Under the pieces are notes generated by a model. It was given only the letters and a program-made list of their open reading frames with translations, was not told the origin of the DNA and searched no databases. Made by a program: the position numbers and the translations under genes. Shown piece by piece: positions 37,599 to 46,875 of a stretch of DNA of 64,000 nt (position 1 is its first letter; each line of letters opens with the position of its first letter). The DNA comes from Bradyrhizobium sp. Ash2021 (GTDB lineage: Bacteria; Pseudomonadota; Alphaproteobacteria; Rhizobiales; Xanthobacteraceae): assembly GCF_031202265.1 (NCBI RefSeq), contig NZ_CP100604.1, positions 5,934,501 to 5,998,500 of the forward strand, read 5' to 3'.

Positions 37599-37829
37599 TT
37601 GCGCAAATTGATCGCCTTCGACGACGACACCTTCGACAAGCTGACCCAGCTTGGACGCGACCGGATGGCGACGATTCAGGAATTGGCGGATGAGGCGTTC
37701 GCAGACGTGCTGAAAAAGCACGGCATCCCCGTCGATCTCAAGGATGCGCTTCGCAAAAGCGCCGCGCTCGACCGGGCGCCGGCAAAAAGCAAGGCGCGAT
37801 CAGGTCCGGTGCGAAAAGCCAAATCGTGA
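37599..37829 (+). CDS. Small ribbon-helix-helix-like protein
   Basis: This 76-residue protein starts at a TTG (37599), with AGGAG about 11 nt upstream. The N-terminal RKLIAFDDDTFDKLTQLGRDR followed by ATIQELADEAFADVLKKHG looks like a ribbon-helix-helix DNA-binding or antitoxin fold. The tail is basic (KSKARSGPVRKAKS). No toxin gene is adjacent. It is probably a small regulator, but the target is unknown. Confidence 0.6.
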   Translation: MRKLIAFDDDTFDKLTQLGRDRMATIQELADEAFADVLKKHGIPVDLKDALRKSAALDRAPAKSKARSGPVRKAKS

Positions 37830-37886
37830 CGACCGGCTCCAATTCATTGGTGACCGGCTTGTCCGGGGAAGACCGCGGCTCCGTCT

Positions 37887-38417
37887 TCAGCCGATCTTCT
37901 TCAGGCCGTTTTTGAAGCGCGGCCCGTTGAGGGCGTAGAATTTCGCAGCACTTCCCATCGCCGTCACCTGTTCGGGCGAAAGCGTGCGGATCACGCTCGC
38001 CGGCGAACCGATGATCAGCGAATACTCGGGATATTCCTTGCCCTCGGTGATGAGGGAATTCGCCCCGACGATGCTGCCGCGGCCGATCTTCGCGCCGTTC
38101 ATGACGATCGAACCCATCCCGACCAGCGCGCCGTCTTCGAGCGTGCAACCGTGCAGGATGACGTTGTGACCGACCGTGCAGTTCGTTCCGATCGTGAGCG
38201 GAAAGCCGCGATCGGTGTGGCAGGTCGAATTGTCCTGCACGTTGGACCCTTCGCCGATCTCGATCCACTCATTGTCGCCGCGCAACACCGCGCCGAACCA
38301 GACGCTGGCCGAGTTCTTGAGGCGCACCTTGCCGATTACGGTTGCAGTGTCGGCGATAAAGTAATTTCCGTCCGCGGGAAGATCGGGCGCCTGCCCATCC
38401 AGTTCGTAGATCGCCAT
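37887..38417 (-). CDS. Gamma-class carbonic anhydrase family protein
   Basis: This 176-residue left-handed beta-helix protein is built of hexapeptide repeats. The three zinc-binding histidines of the gamma class are in place (His67, His84, His89, in STCHTD and TVGHNVILHG). The closest named relatives are YrdA/PaaY-like cytoplasmic proteins, of which some hydrate CO2 and others act as thioesterase partners, so the activity cannot be fixed from sequence. It stands alone, with the start ATG at 38417. Confidence 0.85.
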   Translation of the reverse strand: MAIYELDGQAPDLPADGNYFIADTATVIGKVRLKNSASVWFGAVLRGDNEWIEIGEGSNVQDNSTCHTDRGFPLTIGTNCTVGHNVILHGCTLEDGALVGMGSIVMNGAKIGRGSIVGANSLITEGKEYPEYSLIIGSPASVIRTLSPEQVTAMGSAAKFYALNGPRFKNGLKKIG

Positions 38418-38442
38418 CGAAGTCTCCTGTTCGCGGAGACCT

Positions 38443-38521
38443 TATAGCGTTTTCGAGCGAAGTGGATACCGGTTCGCGTGAAGAAAACGCGTCCAAAAAA
38501 GCAGACCAGAACCGGTCAGGT
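38443..38521. repeat. Rhizobial-type intergenic palindromic repeat
   Basis: The sequence from GCGTTTTCGAGCGAAGTGG through ACCGGTTCGCGTGAAGAAAACGC forms an imperfect hairpin (GCGTTTTC pairs with GAAAACGC) and continues into a second ACCGGT-containing part. I recognise this as a dispersed intergenic element type found in many copies in Bradyrhizobium and relatives. It lies between two same-strand genes and overlaps no gene. Confidence 0.65.
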
Positions 38522-38522
38522 T

Positions 38523-38852
38523 CTAGGCCAGCACCCCGGCGGCGCGCAACGTCATCAGGAAGAACGTACCGGACATCAGGCTCCAGAACCCGGCAATGAC
38601 GGTCGCCATCATCACGAATTCAAAGCGGCGGCGTTCGATCTTGGCGCCGCGCAGCGTGTTGCGCATGATGATGAAGGGCGCGGCAAAGACCAGGAACGGG
38701 ACGGCGGCAAACGTCTTCGGCGCCACGCCCTGCTGCAGCAGCCCGAAACCCGCGGGACGCTCGGCCATGGCCTGGTAGCCGCTGGCAAGGGCGCCAGCCA
38801 GCGCAAAGCCGATGCAAAGGGAGAAAAGCGAATTCAACGCATCGGGGGACAT
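38523..38852 (-). CDS. Small polytopic membrane protein
   Basis: This 109-residue protein has about three membrane helices (LFSLCIGFALAGALASGY, FAAVPFLVFAAPFIIM, FVMMATVIAGFWSLMS). The ATG at 38852 is preceded by GGAAG at about 5 nt. Conserved-looking short loops carry NTLRGAKIERRRFEF. It is of a type conserved in Bradyrhizobium without assigned function. It stands alone. Confidence 0.72.
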   Translation of the reverse strand: MSPDALNSLFSLCIGFALAGALASGYQAMAERPAGFGLLQQGVAPKTFAAVPFLVFAAPFIIMRNTLRGAKIERRRFEFVMMATVIAGFWSLMSGTFFLMTLRAAGVLA

Positions 38853-39072
38853 GGACACTTCCGCTACTCGACAAACCGCGCCTTGCTTTCGCAAAATTGG
38901 CGGGCTGCCGCCACAGCAACCTTAAGGAAAGGTTAACAAGGGGCCGCCGCGGCCGCGTTTGCGCATGGCTCGTGTCGCCTTGACTTCGGTGAAATCATGC
39001 GGAAATCGGCTGGCGCATGGCATATTCGAGCACTGATTCGGCGTTAGCTTCGAACCCTACGATGCCTCGTTC

Positions 39073-39786
39073 ATGACCTTGCTTTTGACGGCCCAGCACA
39101 TCGCCCGCGACACTCGCAAGGACCCGCGCGGTCACATGATCCTGATCATGGTCGCGGGTACGATCACTATCGGCGCGATCGCCCTGGTCGCCTTTCTGTT
39201 GTGGCCGACCTGGGGAAGCGATCCTTCGAGCGGACCGGCACGATTGCCGGTCAGCATCGGCGCAACCTTGTTCAATGTGCCGACGACTGCAGTGCGCATG
39301 AAAATCCAGCGCCACTCCGGTCCGCAGGAGCGCGTCGATCTCAGCTTCATGTTCCCTTCGCTCGAGCCGCCCGAGGCGCCGAAACACGTCAGCGCCGACA
39401 CGGTCGAGGAAAAGCCGCAGCCGATCGACCGGATATTCCTGTCGATATCAGCGCATCACGACACGCTGGCGCCCGACACCCGCGTCCGCACCATTTATCC
39501 GCGTTATCTGGAGCAGGACTCGACACCGATCGATGACGGATTGTCGATGCGCGCGTTTCGCGACGGTTCGCCCTACAGCAACGAAGACCTGTTCTCAGCG
39601 AACGCGCCAAGCCTCAGCGCGCGCTGCACGCGCGATGGCGCAACGCCTGGAATGTGCCTGAGCGAGCGCCGTGTCGACGGCGCCGATCTGACGTTCCGCT
39701 TTCCACGCAGCTGGCTTGGACAATGGCGCGACGTCGCAGGTGCAATGGACCGTCTGACGGTGCAGTTGCACGGGCCGAAGGGGTAG
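39073..39786 (+). CDS. Membrane-anchored hypothetical protein
   Basis: This 237-residue protein has one membrane helix near the N-terminus (about residues 22-44, MILIMVAGTITIGAIALVAF). The rest is predicted to be periplasmic and beta-rich (RLPVSIGATLFNVP, RIFLSISAHHD, LTVQLHG). Two cysteines (CTRDGATPGMC) probably form a disulphide. The type is common in Bradyrhizobiaceae but has no known function. It is convergent with the next gene. Confidence 0.75.
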   Translation: MTLLLTAQHIARDTRKDPRGHMILIMVAGTITIGAIALVAFLLWPTWGSDPSSGPARLPVSIGATLFNVPTTAVRMKIQRHSGPQERVDLSFMFPSLEPPEAPKHVSADTVEEKPQPIDRIFLSISAHHDTLAPDTRVRTIYPRYLEQDSTPIDDGLSMRAFRDGSPYSNEDLFSANAPSLSARCTRDGATPGMCLSERRVDGADLTFRFPRSWLGQWRDVAGAMDRLTVQLHGPKG

Positions 39787-39804
39787 CGGCAGTTTCGCCG
39801 CACC

Positions 39805-40023
39805 TCACCCCTGATCGACCAGATCTTCCTCGAGGATCGCCATCTGAAACTGGAATGAGCGATCGTCGTCTTCGTCATCGACGAACAGCACGCCGATGAA
39901 CTCCTCGCCGATATAAACCTCGGCCGAGTCATCCTTTTTGGGCCGCGGCACCACGCGAATCTTGGGATTGCCGAACACGCGCTTGAGATAGGCGTCGAGC
40001 TTCCTGACTTCCTGAACGTCCAC
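39805..40023 (-). CDS. DUF3126 family protein
   Basis: This 72-residue acidic protein starts at a GTG (40023) with TGGAG 6-7 nt upstream; a TTG four codons earlier is the alternative. The conserved text DAYLKRVFGNPKIRVVPRPK and EVYIGEEFIGVLFVDDEDDD is typical of the alphaproteobacterial DUF3126 family. No activity is known. It precedes nothing on its strand, and cysE begins further upstream on the same strand with 128 bp between them. Confidence 0.85.
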   Translation of the reverse strand: MDVQEVRKLDAYLKRVFGNPKIRVVPRPKKDDSAEVYIGEEFIGVLFVDDEDDDRSFQFQMAILEEDLVDQG

Positions 40024-40151
40024 GGCAGTCTCCAATCGGGTCGAGGTTTTCCGGGGAGTTTTAGGACGGTACGCCGCGAACCGCCAGAGCCTTTTCGGCC
40101 CTGACCGGATCAGAATTGCGCCAAATGCCCGAGGTCAGAAAGCGAGCAAAA

Positions 40152-40979
40152 TCAAAGCCCGATCGCGTTGAGCATCTGATCCATGGTGCGTGACGGCTCG
40201 GCGCAGCCGGCCTCGCCGACGATCTTGGCGGGAACACCGGCCACGGTGACGTTGTGGGGCACCGGCTTGACCACCACGGAACCGGCGGCAATGCGCGCGC
40301 AGTGACCGATCTCGATATTGCCGAGAATTTTCGCGCCCGCCCCGATCAGCACGCCGTGGCGAATTTTGGGATGGCGATCCTCGTTCTCCTTGCCGGTGCC
40401 GCCCAGCGTAACGCCATGCAGGATCGAGACGTCGTCATCGATCACGGCGGTCTCGCCGCAGACGAAACCGGTGGCGTGGTCGAGGAAAATACCGCGACCG
40501 ATTTTGGCCGCCGGATTGATGTCGGTCTGGAACGCCGCCGACGATTGGCTCTGCAAATAATAGGCGAAATCCTTGCGGCCCTTTCTATAGAGCCAGTGCG
40601 CCAGCCGATGGGTCTGAAGCGCGTGAAACCCCTTGAAGTAGAGCAAGGGATCAATGAACCGCGTGGTCGCGGGATCGCGGTCATAGACCGCTACCAGGTC
40701 GGCGCGGAACGCGTTGCCGAGATCGGGTTCGTCGCGCAGCGCCTCGTCATAGGCCTGGCGGATCAGATCGCCCGAGAGCGCCGAGTGGTCGAGCCGCTCG
40801 GCAATCCGATGGATCACGGAATCTTCAAGGCGATCGTGATGCAGCACGGTCGAATAGATGAAGGAGGCAAGCTCGGGCTCGCGGCGGACGATGTCTTCCG
40901 CCTCGCCTCGCACACGATCCCAGATCGGATCGAGCGCCGCCAGTTTCGCACCCTGTGGATTGACCTGATGCACTGCCAT
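40152..40979 (-). CDS. cysE: Serine O-acetyltransferase
   Basis: This cytoplasmic enzyme makes O-acetylserine from serine and acetyl-CoA, the committed step of cysteine synthesis. The 275-residue length is usual. The N-terminal helical domain (residues 1-150) is followed by a hexapeptide left-handed beta-helix. Active-site elements are visible: LDHATG (His168), HGVTLGGTG (189-196) and the RHPKI loop (202-206). The C-terminal tail extends beyond the helix as in feedback-sensitive forms. It is 128 bp upstream of the DUF3126 gene on the same strand, an association often seen in alphaproteobacteria. Confidence 0.95.
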   Translation of the reverse strand: MAVHQVNPQGAKLAALDPIWDRVRGEAEDIVRREPELASFIYSTVLHHDRLEDSVIHRIAERLDHSALSGDLIRQAYDEALRDEPDLGNAFRADLVAVYDRDPATTRFIDPLLYFKGFHALQTHRLAHWLYRKGRKDFAYYLQSQSSAAFQTDINPAAKIGRGIFLDHATGFVCGETAVIDDDVSILHGVTLGGTGKENEDRHPKIRHGVLIGAGAKILGNIEIGHCARIAAGSVVVKPVPHNVTVAGVPAKIVGEAGCAEPSRTMDQMLNAIGL

Positions 40980-41280
40980 GGGTTGCTCTCGCGATTGTTT
41001 GGTTTACGCATTATAGCACGGCGGGCGAACGACTGTCCCAGGCCAGGCGCCGGCAAAGTAACCCCATCCGAACGGCCCGCCCTGGAGACGTCATATCCAA
41101 GTGGTCGGGATTTTCGGGAAATCAAGCCGGGTCCGCTGCAACTATTGACGGATTTCGACCGCGCCACCATTCCGGGCATGGTCCCCCAAAACGGGGGGAA
41201 ACGTCATCAACACGCAGATTTTACGGGCGCGGTTCGCCGACTCGCGGTCGGTCTGGATCGCCGCCGTCGCCGTCCCCCTT

Positions 41281-42573
41281 TTGTTGCTCGCGCCTGCCCT
41301 GTGGAACGGATATCCGCTGCTCCAGTGGGATACCGGCGGCTATCTGGCGCGCTGGTATGAGGGCTATTTGGTGCCGAGCCGATCCACGGTGTTCGGCCTC
41401 TACCTGCATTTCGGCGAAGATTCGAGCTTCTGGATCAATCTCGGGATTCAGGCGCTGGCGACGCTGTGGATCGTGCAGCTGACGCTGCGCGTGCTGGGCA
41501 TGGCCCAGCCGTTACGGCTGCTGGCAATGAGTCTGGCGCTGATCCTGACAACGGCCCTGCCGTTTCTCGCGAGCATGCTGCTGACCGACATCTTTGCCGG
41601 GCTGTCGGTGCTGTCGCTGTTCATCCTGGTCCTGCAAGCCGAGAGGACTTCAACCGTCGAAAAAATCTTGCTGTTTGCCTTCACGGCCTTCGCCGCGGCG
41701 ACGCACAGCGCAACGCTGACGGTGCTGCTCGGACTATGCTGCGTCGGGTGGACGGTACGCCCGTTCCTGCGCGGACGGGTTCCTGTGTCCGGACTGGCGC
41801 AGGGCAGCCTCACCATCATCGCCGGGGCGGCCACGCTGCTGTCGGCGAATTTTGCGTTGTCGGGACAATTGGCCTGGACGCCCGGAGGGTATGGCGTCGC
41901 GTTCGGACGGATGCTGCAGGACGGCATCGTTACGCAATATCTGAGGGATCATTGCCAACAGCAAAAGCTGAAGCTCTGCCCCTATCGCGACCAGCTGCCG
42001 GCGACCGCCGACCAGTTTTTGTGGGGCAACAGCATGTTCAACACGCTCGGCCGCTTCAAGGGCTTGAACGACGAGATGGGATTCATCGTGCTGCGTTCGC
42101 TTGCTGAATATCCGGCCTGGCAGGCCGAGGCCGCGCTCGCCGCCACCGCGCAGCAACTCACGCAGGTCGCCACCGGCGAAGGCACCAATGCCTGGATCGG
42201 CCACACCTACGGCATCATCGAGCGTTATATCCCGTCGCAGGTGAAGCCGATGCGCGCCGCGCGCCAGCAACAATGGCGCTTCGACTTCACCGCCATCAAC
42301 CGCATTCACGTCCCCGTCGCCCTCGCGTCGATGGTGCTGGTCGCGATGCTGTTCGCGGCCGGCTTGCGGCGCGGCTGGCTCGACGATCTCACGCTGCTCG
42401 CCGGGACCGTATCGCTTGCCTTGCTTGGCAACGCCTTCGTCTGCGGCGTGATCTCCGGACCGCACGACCGCTATGGCGCGCGCATCGTCTGGGTCGCGAC
42501 ATTCGTGCTGCTGATCGCCGCCGTCAGATATTTCGAAGGCGAGACCGAGCCGGATGACCTACGCTCTTCGTGA
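41281..42573 (+). CDS. Polytopic membrane protein of unknown function
   Basis: This protein has about 430 residues and around eight membrane helices, with a large loop at about 200-310. The only standard start is a TTG at 41281. However, the in-frame sequence upstream (from about 41203) continues the first hydrophobic segment, so the true N-terminus probably lies further upstream or uses a rare start. The WDTGGYLARW motif near the N-terminus and the AHSATLTVL-like helix resemble GT-C-type or dolichol-mannose-like membrane proteins, but no catalytic motif can be assigned. Its end overlaps the convergent alpha/beta hydrolase gene by 15 bp. Confidence 0.7.
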   Translation: MLLAPALWNGYPLLQWDTGGYLARWYEGYLVPSRSTVFGLYLHFGEDSSFWINLGIQALATLWIVQLTLRVLGMAQPLRLLAMSLALILTTALPFLASMLLTDIFAGLSVLSLFILVLQAERTSTVEKILLFAFTAFAAATHSATLTVLLGLCCVGWTVRPFLRGRVPVSGLAQGSLTIIAGAATLLSANFALSGQLAWTPGGYGVAFGRMLQDGIVTQYLRDHCQQQKLKLCPYRDQLPATADQFLWGNSMFNTLGRFKGLNDEMGFIVLRSLAEYPAWQAEAALAATAQQLTQVATGEGTNAWIGHTYGIIERYIPSQVKPMRAARQQQWRFDFTAINRIHVPVALASMVLVAMLFAAGLRRGWLDDLTLLAGTVSLALLGNAFVCGVISGPHDRYGARIVWVATFVLLIAAVRYFEGETEPDDLRSS

Positions 42574-43323
42574 CAGAAAATCGAGAACGCCTTCCTTGTA
42601 GACCTTGTCGCCGACGGCGCGCATGTGATCGCGGTTCGGAATGTCGAGCACCTGCGAGCCCGCAATGATATTGCCCAGCGCCTCGGCCGAGCCCGCGATC
42701 TCGTCCTTGCTGCCGACCGCGATCAGCACCGGCACGGCGATGGCAGCCGCCTCCTCACGCGTCATCAGGCGCCGCGAGCCGCGCAGGCAGGCAGCGAGCG
42801 CCAGGCGGTCGGAGCGAGTCTGGTCGGCAAACGCGCGAAAAGTCCGTCCGACCGGATCGGTCACGTCCTCCAGCGATGGCGCCTCCAGCGCGGTCGCGAC
42901 GTTCTCGCCGGGGCCGCCCCCCTCGATCATTCCGATCCCGATGCCGCCCAATATCGCCGAGCGCAGGCGCTGCGGCTGCTCGCGCGCGAGCACGGCCGTC
43001 ATCCGCGATCCCAGCGAATAGCCCATGATGTCGGCGCGCGCGATCTGCAAATGATCCATCAGCGCGATGACGTCGCCGGCCATAATAGCGATGTCATATT
43101 GCGCGGCATCGTAGAGCTTGGCGGAATCGCCATGGCCGCGATTGTCGAGCGCGATCACGCGGCGGCCATTTTTCTTCAGCTCGGAAACCCAGGTGGGATA
43201 GACCCAGTTGACGTTCTTGGTCGAGGCGAAGCCGTGCACCAGAACGATCGGATCTCCCTCGCCTTCGTCGAGATAGGCAATTTCAACAGCGCCGTTGTGA
43301 AAACTCGGCATCATCATTTCCAT
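42559..43323 (-). CDS. Alpha/beta hydrolase
   Basis: This protein has 254 residues with the alpha/beta hydrolase fold. The oxyanion-hole HGFAST is at 30-35, the nucleophile Ser103 sits in GYSLGS, the acid is probably Asp208 in GSKDE, and the catalytic His is in NRDHMR near 233. There is no signal peptide. The start ATG at 43323 is followed by several methionines (MEMMMPSF), so initiation a few codons later is possible. The substrate is unknown. It is convergent with, and overlaps by 15 bp, the membrane protein gene. Confidence 0.87.
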   Translation of the reverse strand: MEMMMPSFHNGAVEIAYLDEGEGDPIVLVHGFASTKNVNWVYPTWVSELKKNGRRVIALDNRGHGDSAKLYDAAQYDIAIMAGDVIALMDHLQIARADIMGYSLGSRMTAVLAREQPQRLRSAILGGIGIGMIEGGGPGENVATALEAPSLEDVTDPVGRTFRAFADQTRSDRLALAACLRGSRRLMTREEAAAIAVPVLIAVGSKDEIAGSAEALGNIIAGSQVLDIPNRDHMRAVGDKVYKEGVLDFLSRRA

Positions 43324-43369
43324 ATTGTTTTGGGGATTTAAGGCTTGACGATCGATAATGACCGCAAGC

Positions 43370-44521
43370 CTAGCCGTGCGCGAGCGCGCTTGCCAGCGGG
43401 ACTTCCGGGGGTCCGGCGGCCGCCGCGCGCTGTTTTCGCAGCCGCCGAGCCTTCCTGGCCCGCAGCCACGCCAGGGTCAGCCGTTCCGTGGTCGCCTTGA
43501 TCGACGACAGCAAGCCGAACAGCGCCAACAGGGCGCCAAATACCAAGGATGCGAGATTGAACGCGCCGGCAGCCAGCAGAAGAGCGCCGCGGCCGAACAG
43601 TTTCAGGATCGCGCGGGTCTGACCGCCCCTGGATTCGGCCAGTCGTGCCGCGCGCGCGACGTCCTTCGGGCCTTCGGCGATCCGCAGCGTATCCAGCGCG
43701 CCGCGCGTACCGGCCGCCTCACCGACGCGGCCGACGTCCTTGGCCAATCGAACCAGCGCACCGGCCTTCTCGGCGCGAAATGCCGCCTTGATTGCGCTGA
43801 CGCTCTCGCCTGGCCGCAGCACCGAGCCGGTGGCGACCGCCTGCTGCAGGACGGGCGCATCGACGACTTCGCGCGCCGAACGGCCGGCCCATTGCGTCAG
43901 CCCCTCACCCAGCCGCCCGACCTTGCGGGCATCCTTGACCATCGTCAGGCCGGCACGTATCGGCGCCACGCCGCCGACCGACACATACGTCGCTGCCGTG
44001 ACCGCAAGGCCAGCCGTGGCAAGCCCCAGCACCAGCCGGTCGGTATCCTCGCCCATCGCCAGGTGCTTGCCTTCGCGCACCACATCCCTGATGTCGCCGA
44101 ACACGAAGAGATCGCCTGCAACCGTCCCCGACAGGCTCGCGACGTCGTCGGCATTGCCGGTCACCAGCCCCGTGGCGAAGCCCTTGGCGAAGTGCGAGGC
44201 CGATTTTTCCTCCGCAACGGCATCGCTCACCCGCGTCGTCAGCGCGTCGCTGAGGGCAAGGTTTTTCTCGCGCGCGAGCTCGACAAAACTGTTGGCGAGA
44301 TCGGCATCGCGAGCGGCCAGCGCCGCCTCGATGTTTTGCTCGACCAGTGCCGGGTTATTTCGCAGAGCAGAATTGATCCTGATATCGGCGAGTTGCGCGG
44401 GGTCGTCCTGCGCCGCCAGGGTCGCAAAGGCGTCACGCGCATGCGGCGCCAGCAGCGCGAGCGCTGCCGCGCACACCGCCATACCAGTCAAGGCCAGACC
44501 GAGCCGCCGCGTCCGTTTCAT
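43370..44521 (-). CDS. Membrane-associated hypothetical protein
   Basis: This 383-residue protein has an N-terminal signal or anchor helix (about residues 7-25), a glycine/alanine-rich central hydrophobic stretch (LVLGLATAGLAVTAATYVSVGGV, about 163-187) and a C-terminal hairpin of two helices (about 315-345), ending with a basic, arginine-rich tail. The alanine-rich helices (residues 50-120) suggest a helical periplasmic domain. I do not recognise the family. Confidence 0.72.
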   Translation of the reverse strand: MKRTRRLGLALTGMAVCAAALALLAPHARDAFATLAAQDDPAQLADIRINSALRNNPALVEQNIEAALAARDADLANSFVELAREKNLALSDALTTRVSDAVAEEKSASHFAKGFATGLVTGNADDVASLSGTVAGDLFVFGDIRDVVREGKHLAMGEDTDRLVLGLATAGLAVTAATYVSVGGVAPIRAGLTMVKDARKVGRLGEGLTQWAGRSAREVVDAPVLQQAVATGSVLRPGESVSAIKAAFRAEKAGALVRLAKDVGRVGEAAGTRGALDTLRIAEGPKDVARAARLAESRGGQTRAILKLFGRGALLLAAGAFNLASLVFGALLALFGLLSSIKATTERLTLAWLRARKARRLRKQRAAAAGPPEVPLASALAHG

Positions 44522-44757
44522 GCCAAAAACCCCAAGGTTTTCGCTGCCCTCAAAATAGTGTGCCGCTTTTTAGACACAACGGCCCCGACGAAAGAAGGGC
44601 TTCTCTGGGACGACAAGATTGTGTCGAATTTGCATGAGCAAATGAGCGGTCGGGGCTCTAGGAATCAACTGTTCCCGCCAGTATGGTGCGCGGCATTTCG
44701 CGCTGCCGCATCGCGTTGATTGCGTCCGTCCGTCATTGCTATTCAAGGTGAGAAATA

Positions 44758-45003
44758 ATGTCCGACCATGTCGTCCCGCACTTCCACAACGATGCCGGCG
44801 TCTCGGTGATCGAGATCGGCTCGCAGGAATTCATGTGCGTGGGCGCCAATCCGCCGTTCGACCATCCGCATGTTTTCCTCGATCTCGGCAACGACAACGA
44901 GATCATCTGCCCGTACTGCTCGACGCTCTATCGTTTTGCGGCCGACCTCGCCGCCGGCGAAGCGCGCCCCCCTGAATGCGTACTCAAAGACAGGGTCGCC
45001 TGA
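44758..45003 (+). CDS. CHCC zinc-finger protein (NDUFS6-like)
   Basis: This 81-residue protein has the zf-CHCC pattern Cys27-x8-His36-x14-Cys51-x2-Cys54 (FMCVGANPPFDHPH, IICPYCSTLYRF). Its mitochondrial relative is the complex I subunit NDUFS6, and alphaproteobacterial homologues are small zinc proteins thought to be linked to respiratory complex assembly. AAGGTGAG lies about 6 nt before the ATG. The monooxygenase gene starts 7 bp after its stop, so the two form an operon. Confidence 0.88.
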   Translation: MSDHVVPHFHNDAGVSVIEIGSQEFMCVGANPPFDHPHVFLDLGNDNEIICPYCSTLYRFAADLAAGEARPPECVLKDRVA

Positions 45004-45010
45004 CCGGTCC

Positions 45011-46225
45011 GTGGCTGCGACGCGCACCATCATCGTCGCTGGTGCCGGGATCGGGGGACTGACGGCGTCGCTGACGCTCGCGGCACGGGGCTTTCGCGTC
45101 GTCATCCTGGAAAAGGCCGAGCGGCTGGAAGAAGCCGGCGCTGGCCTGCAACTTTCACCCAACGCCAGCCGTATTCTGGTCGAACTCGGCCTGAAGCCGC
45201 GGCTCGGCCCTCGCGCCGTGACGCCAGATGCAATCAACATCATGAGCGCGCGGGCCGGCGGCGAGATCGCGCGCCTGCCGCTTGGCGAGGCCGCCTCATT
45301 TCGCGCCGGCGCGCCCTACTGGGTGGTGCATCGCGCCGACCTGCAGGCGGCGCTGCTGGCCGAGGTCAACGACAATCCCGACATCGATCTGCGGCTCGGC
45401 TGCCAGTTCGAGGACGTGACCAGCCATGCCAAGGGCCTGACAGTGGTCCAGCGCAGCGGCAATGCGCGGCAGCAGGAACTGGCGGTGGCGCTGATCGGCG
45501 CCGACGGCATCTGGTCTGCGGTACGCAATCACCTGTTCCCGGAGGTGCAGCCGCAATTCTCCGGCCTGATCGCCTGGCGCGGAACGCTCGATGCCACGGC
45601 GTTACCGCGCGAATATACCTCGGCGCGCGTGCAACTCTGGATGGGGCCTAACGCCCATCTCGTCGCCTATCCGATCTCCGGCGCGCGGCAGATCAACGTC
45701 GTCGCCGTGGTGCCGGGGACCTGGAACAGGCCGGGCTGGAGTGCTGCGGGCGACGCCAACGAAATCAAGAACGCGTTCTCGTCGCAATGGCCCGCGACCG
45801 CACGGATGCTGGTCGGCGCGGTCGACGAATGGCGGCGATGGGCGCTGTTCACGGTGCCGGACCATGGCGAATGGAGCGACGGCGCGATCGCACTGCTCGG
45901 CGACGCCGCGCATGCGATGCTGCCGTTTGCCGCGCAGGGCGCGGGAATGGCGATCGAGGATGCCGCGGTGCTCGCCCAGGTTCTGAGCGAGGGTGTCCTG
46001 AGCGAGGGCGCCGGCGAAAATATCGCGGCGATCCCGGGGGCCCTGAAGCGCTATGGCCGGCTGCGGCGCGCGCGGGTGTTGCAGGTCCAGCGCGCCGCAC
46101 GACGGCAGGGGCGCATCTATCACCTGACCGGACCGTTGGCGTTCGCCCGCGACCTCGCGATCAAGGCGATGGGCCCACAACGCATGCTGGCGCGTCAGGA
46201 CTGGATCTACGACTGGCGGGCGTGA
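45011..46225 (+). CDS. FAD-dependent monooxygenase (salicylate hydroxylase-like)
   Basis: This 404-residue flavoprotein monooxygenase starts at a GTG (45011), 7 bp after the zinc-finger gene; upstream in-frame extension would lie inside that gene. The N-terminal dinucleotide-binding motif is GAGIGGLTASLTLA, followed by an Arg-rich HRADLQAAL segment that contacts FAD, the GADGIWSAVR motif near residue 160, and the second FAD motif GDAAHAMLPFAAQGAGMAIED. The best match is the salicylate hydroxylase/6-hydroxynicotinate monooxygenase group. A ubiquinone-hydroxylase role is possible but less likely. There is no signal peptide. Confidence 0.87.
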   Translation: MAATRTIIVAGAGIGGLTASLTLAARGFRVVILEKAERLEEAGAGLQLSPNASRILVELGLKPRLGPRAVTPDAINIMSARAGGEIARLPLGEAASFRAGAPYWVVHRADLQAALLAEVNDNPDIDLRLGCQFEDVTSHAKGLTVVQRSGNARQQELAVALIGADGIWSAVRNHLFPEVQPQFSGLIAWRGTLDATALPREYTSARVQLWMGPNAHLVAYPISGARQINVVAVVPGTWNRPGWSAAGDANEIKNAFSSQWPATARMLVGAVDEWRRWALFTVPDHGEWSDGAIALLGDAAHAMLPFAAQGAGMAIEDAAVLAQVLSEGVLSEGAGENIAAIPGALKRYGRLRRARVLQVQRAARRQGRIYHLTGPLAFARDLAIKAMGPQRMLARQDWIYDWRA

Positions 46226-46244
46226 GCAAACGCACGGGCCACGC

Positions 46245-46697
46245 TCAATACACCGCGCTGCCGGCACGCGACGGACCGCCTTTGACGCCCGGCCCCGGAG
46301 AGCGCGAGGGAGGCGTCGGCGCGGCGGCGGGCGCAGGCGCCGCGGGCGGCGTTTCATGGCACTTGTTGCGCCGCCAGGCTTCATCGGCGAGTTTGGACTG
46401 GGCGCGCACCGAAATAAGGTCATTGCGGTAGGCCATCTCGGCCACCACCGGCCCGGCGACGCCGGTCTCGGCCTTCGCCATCAGACCCTGCAATTCGGCC
46501 GCGCGCGCAGCGAGACCTTTACGCTCCGCCTCCAATTGCTTGCATTCATAGAGATCGTATTTGGCGGGATCGGCGAAGGCCGGCGAGATGGTGTCGCCGA
46601 TCTGCGCGCAGCCGGACAGGGCGATGCCGAGCGCAAATAGCGCCAGCGCCACAATGGCACGCGAAACGGGCTGGCAATGGGACAAGCGAGAGAACAT
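46245..46697 (-). CDS. Lipoprotein with coiled-coil segment
   Basis: This 150-residue protein starts at the ATG at 46697 with GAAGGT upstream. A lipoprotein signal ends in a lipobox (LSGC, Cys30). The mature part has a helical segment (YECKQLEAERKGLAARAAELQGL, about residues 50-72) and two further cysteines (C53 and C114 approximately), and ends in a Pro/Ala-rich tail. It is convergent with the monooxygenase gene. The function is unknown. Confidence 0.75.
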   Translation of the reverse strand: MFSRLSHCQPVSRAIVALALFALGIALSGCAQIGDTISPAFADPAKYDLYECKQLEAERKGLAARAAELQGLMAKAETGVAGPVVAEMAYRNDLISVRAQSKLADEAWRRNKCHETPPAAPAPAAAPTPPSRSPGPGVKGGPSRAGSAVY

Positions 46698-46820
46698 CGG
46701 ACCTTCATATCCGGACAACGTTGAGATTGCCTAAAGCAGCCCCAGGTGTCCGCATTGAGGCTTTGCTTATCGCACTTCCCTTCGCCGGTAACGCGCTAAG
46801 TATCTGATCTCCCAACCAAA

Positions 46821-46875
46821 GCGGACGTGGCGGAACGGATAGACGCAAGGGACTTAAAATGCCTTGCGACTCCTG
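46821..46875 (+). pseudogene. tRNA-Leu (UAA) 5' fragment
   Basis: The sequence starting GCGGACGTGGCGGAACGGA, then GACGCAAGGGACTTAAAAT, matches the acceptor, D-arm and anticodon arm of a leucine tRNA with anticodon UAA. The anticodon stem has a G-G mismatch. The homology ends in the variable arm near 46875, and no T-arm or CCA end follows. This is therefore a broken tRNA gene or an attachment-site remnant. It marks the switch from core-type genes to mobile-element-rich sequence. Confidence 0.65.

Noticed and set aside
40254..41360. A 368-codon plus-strand open frame opposite cysE
   Set aside because: It is antisense to an unmistakable serine acetyltransferase, and its own sequence shows no family features.
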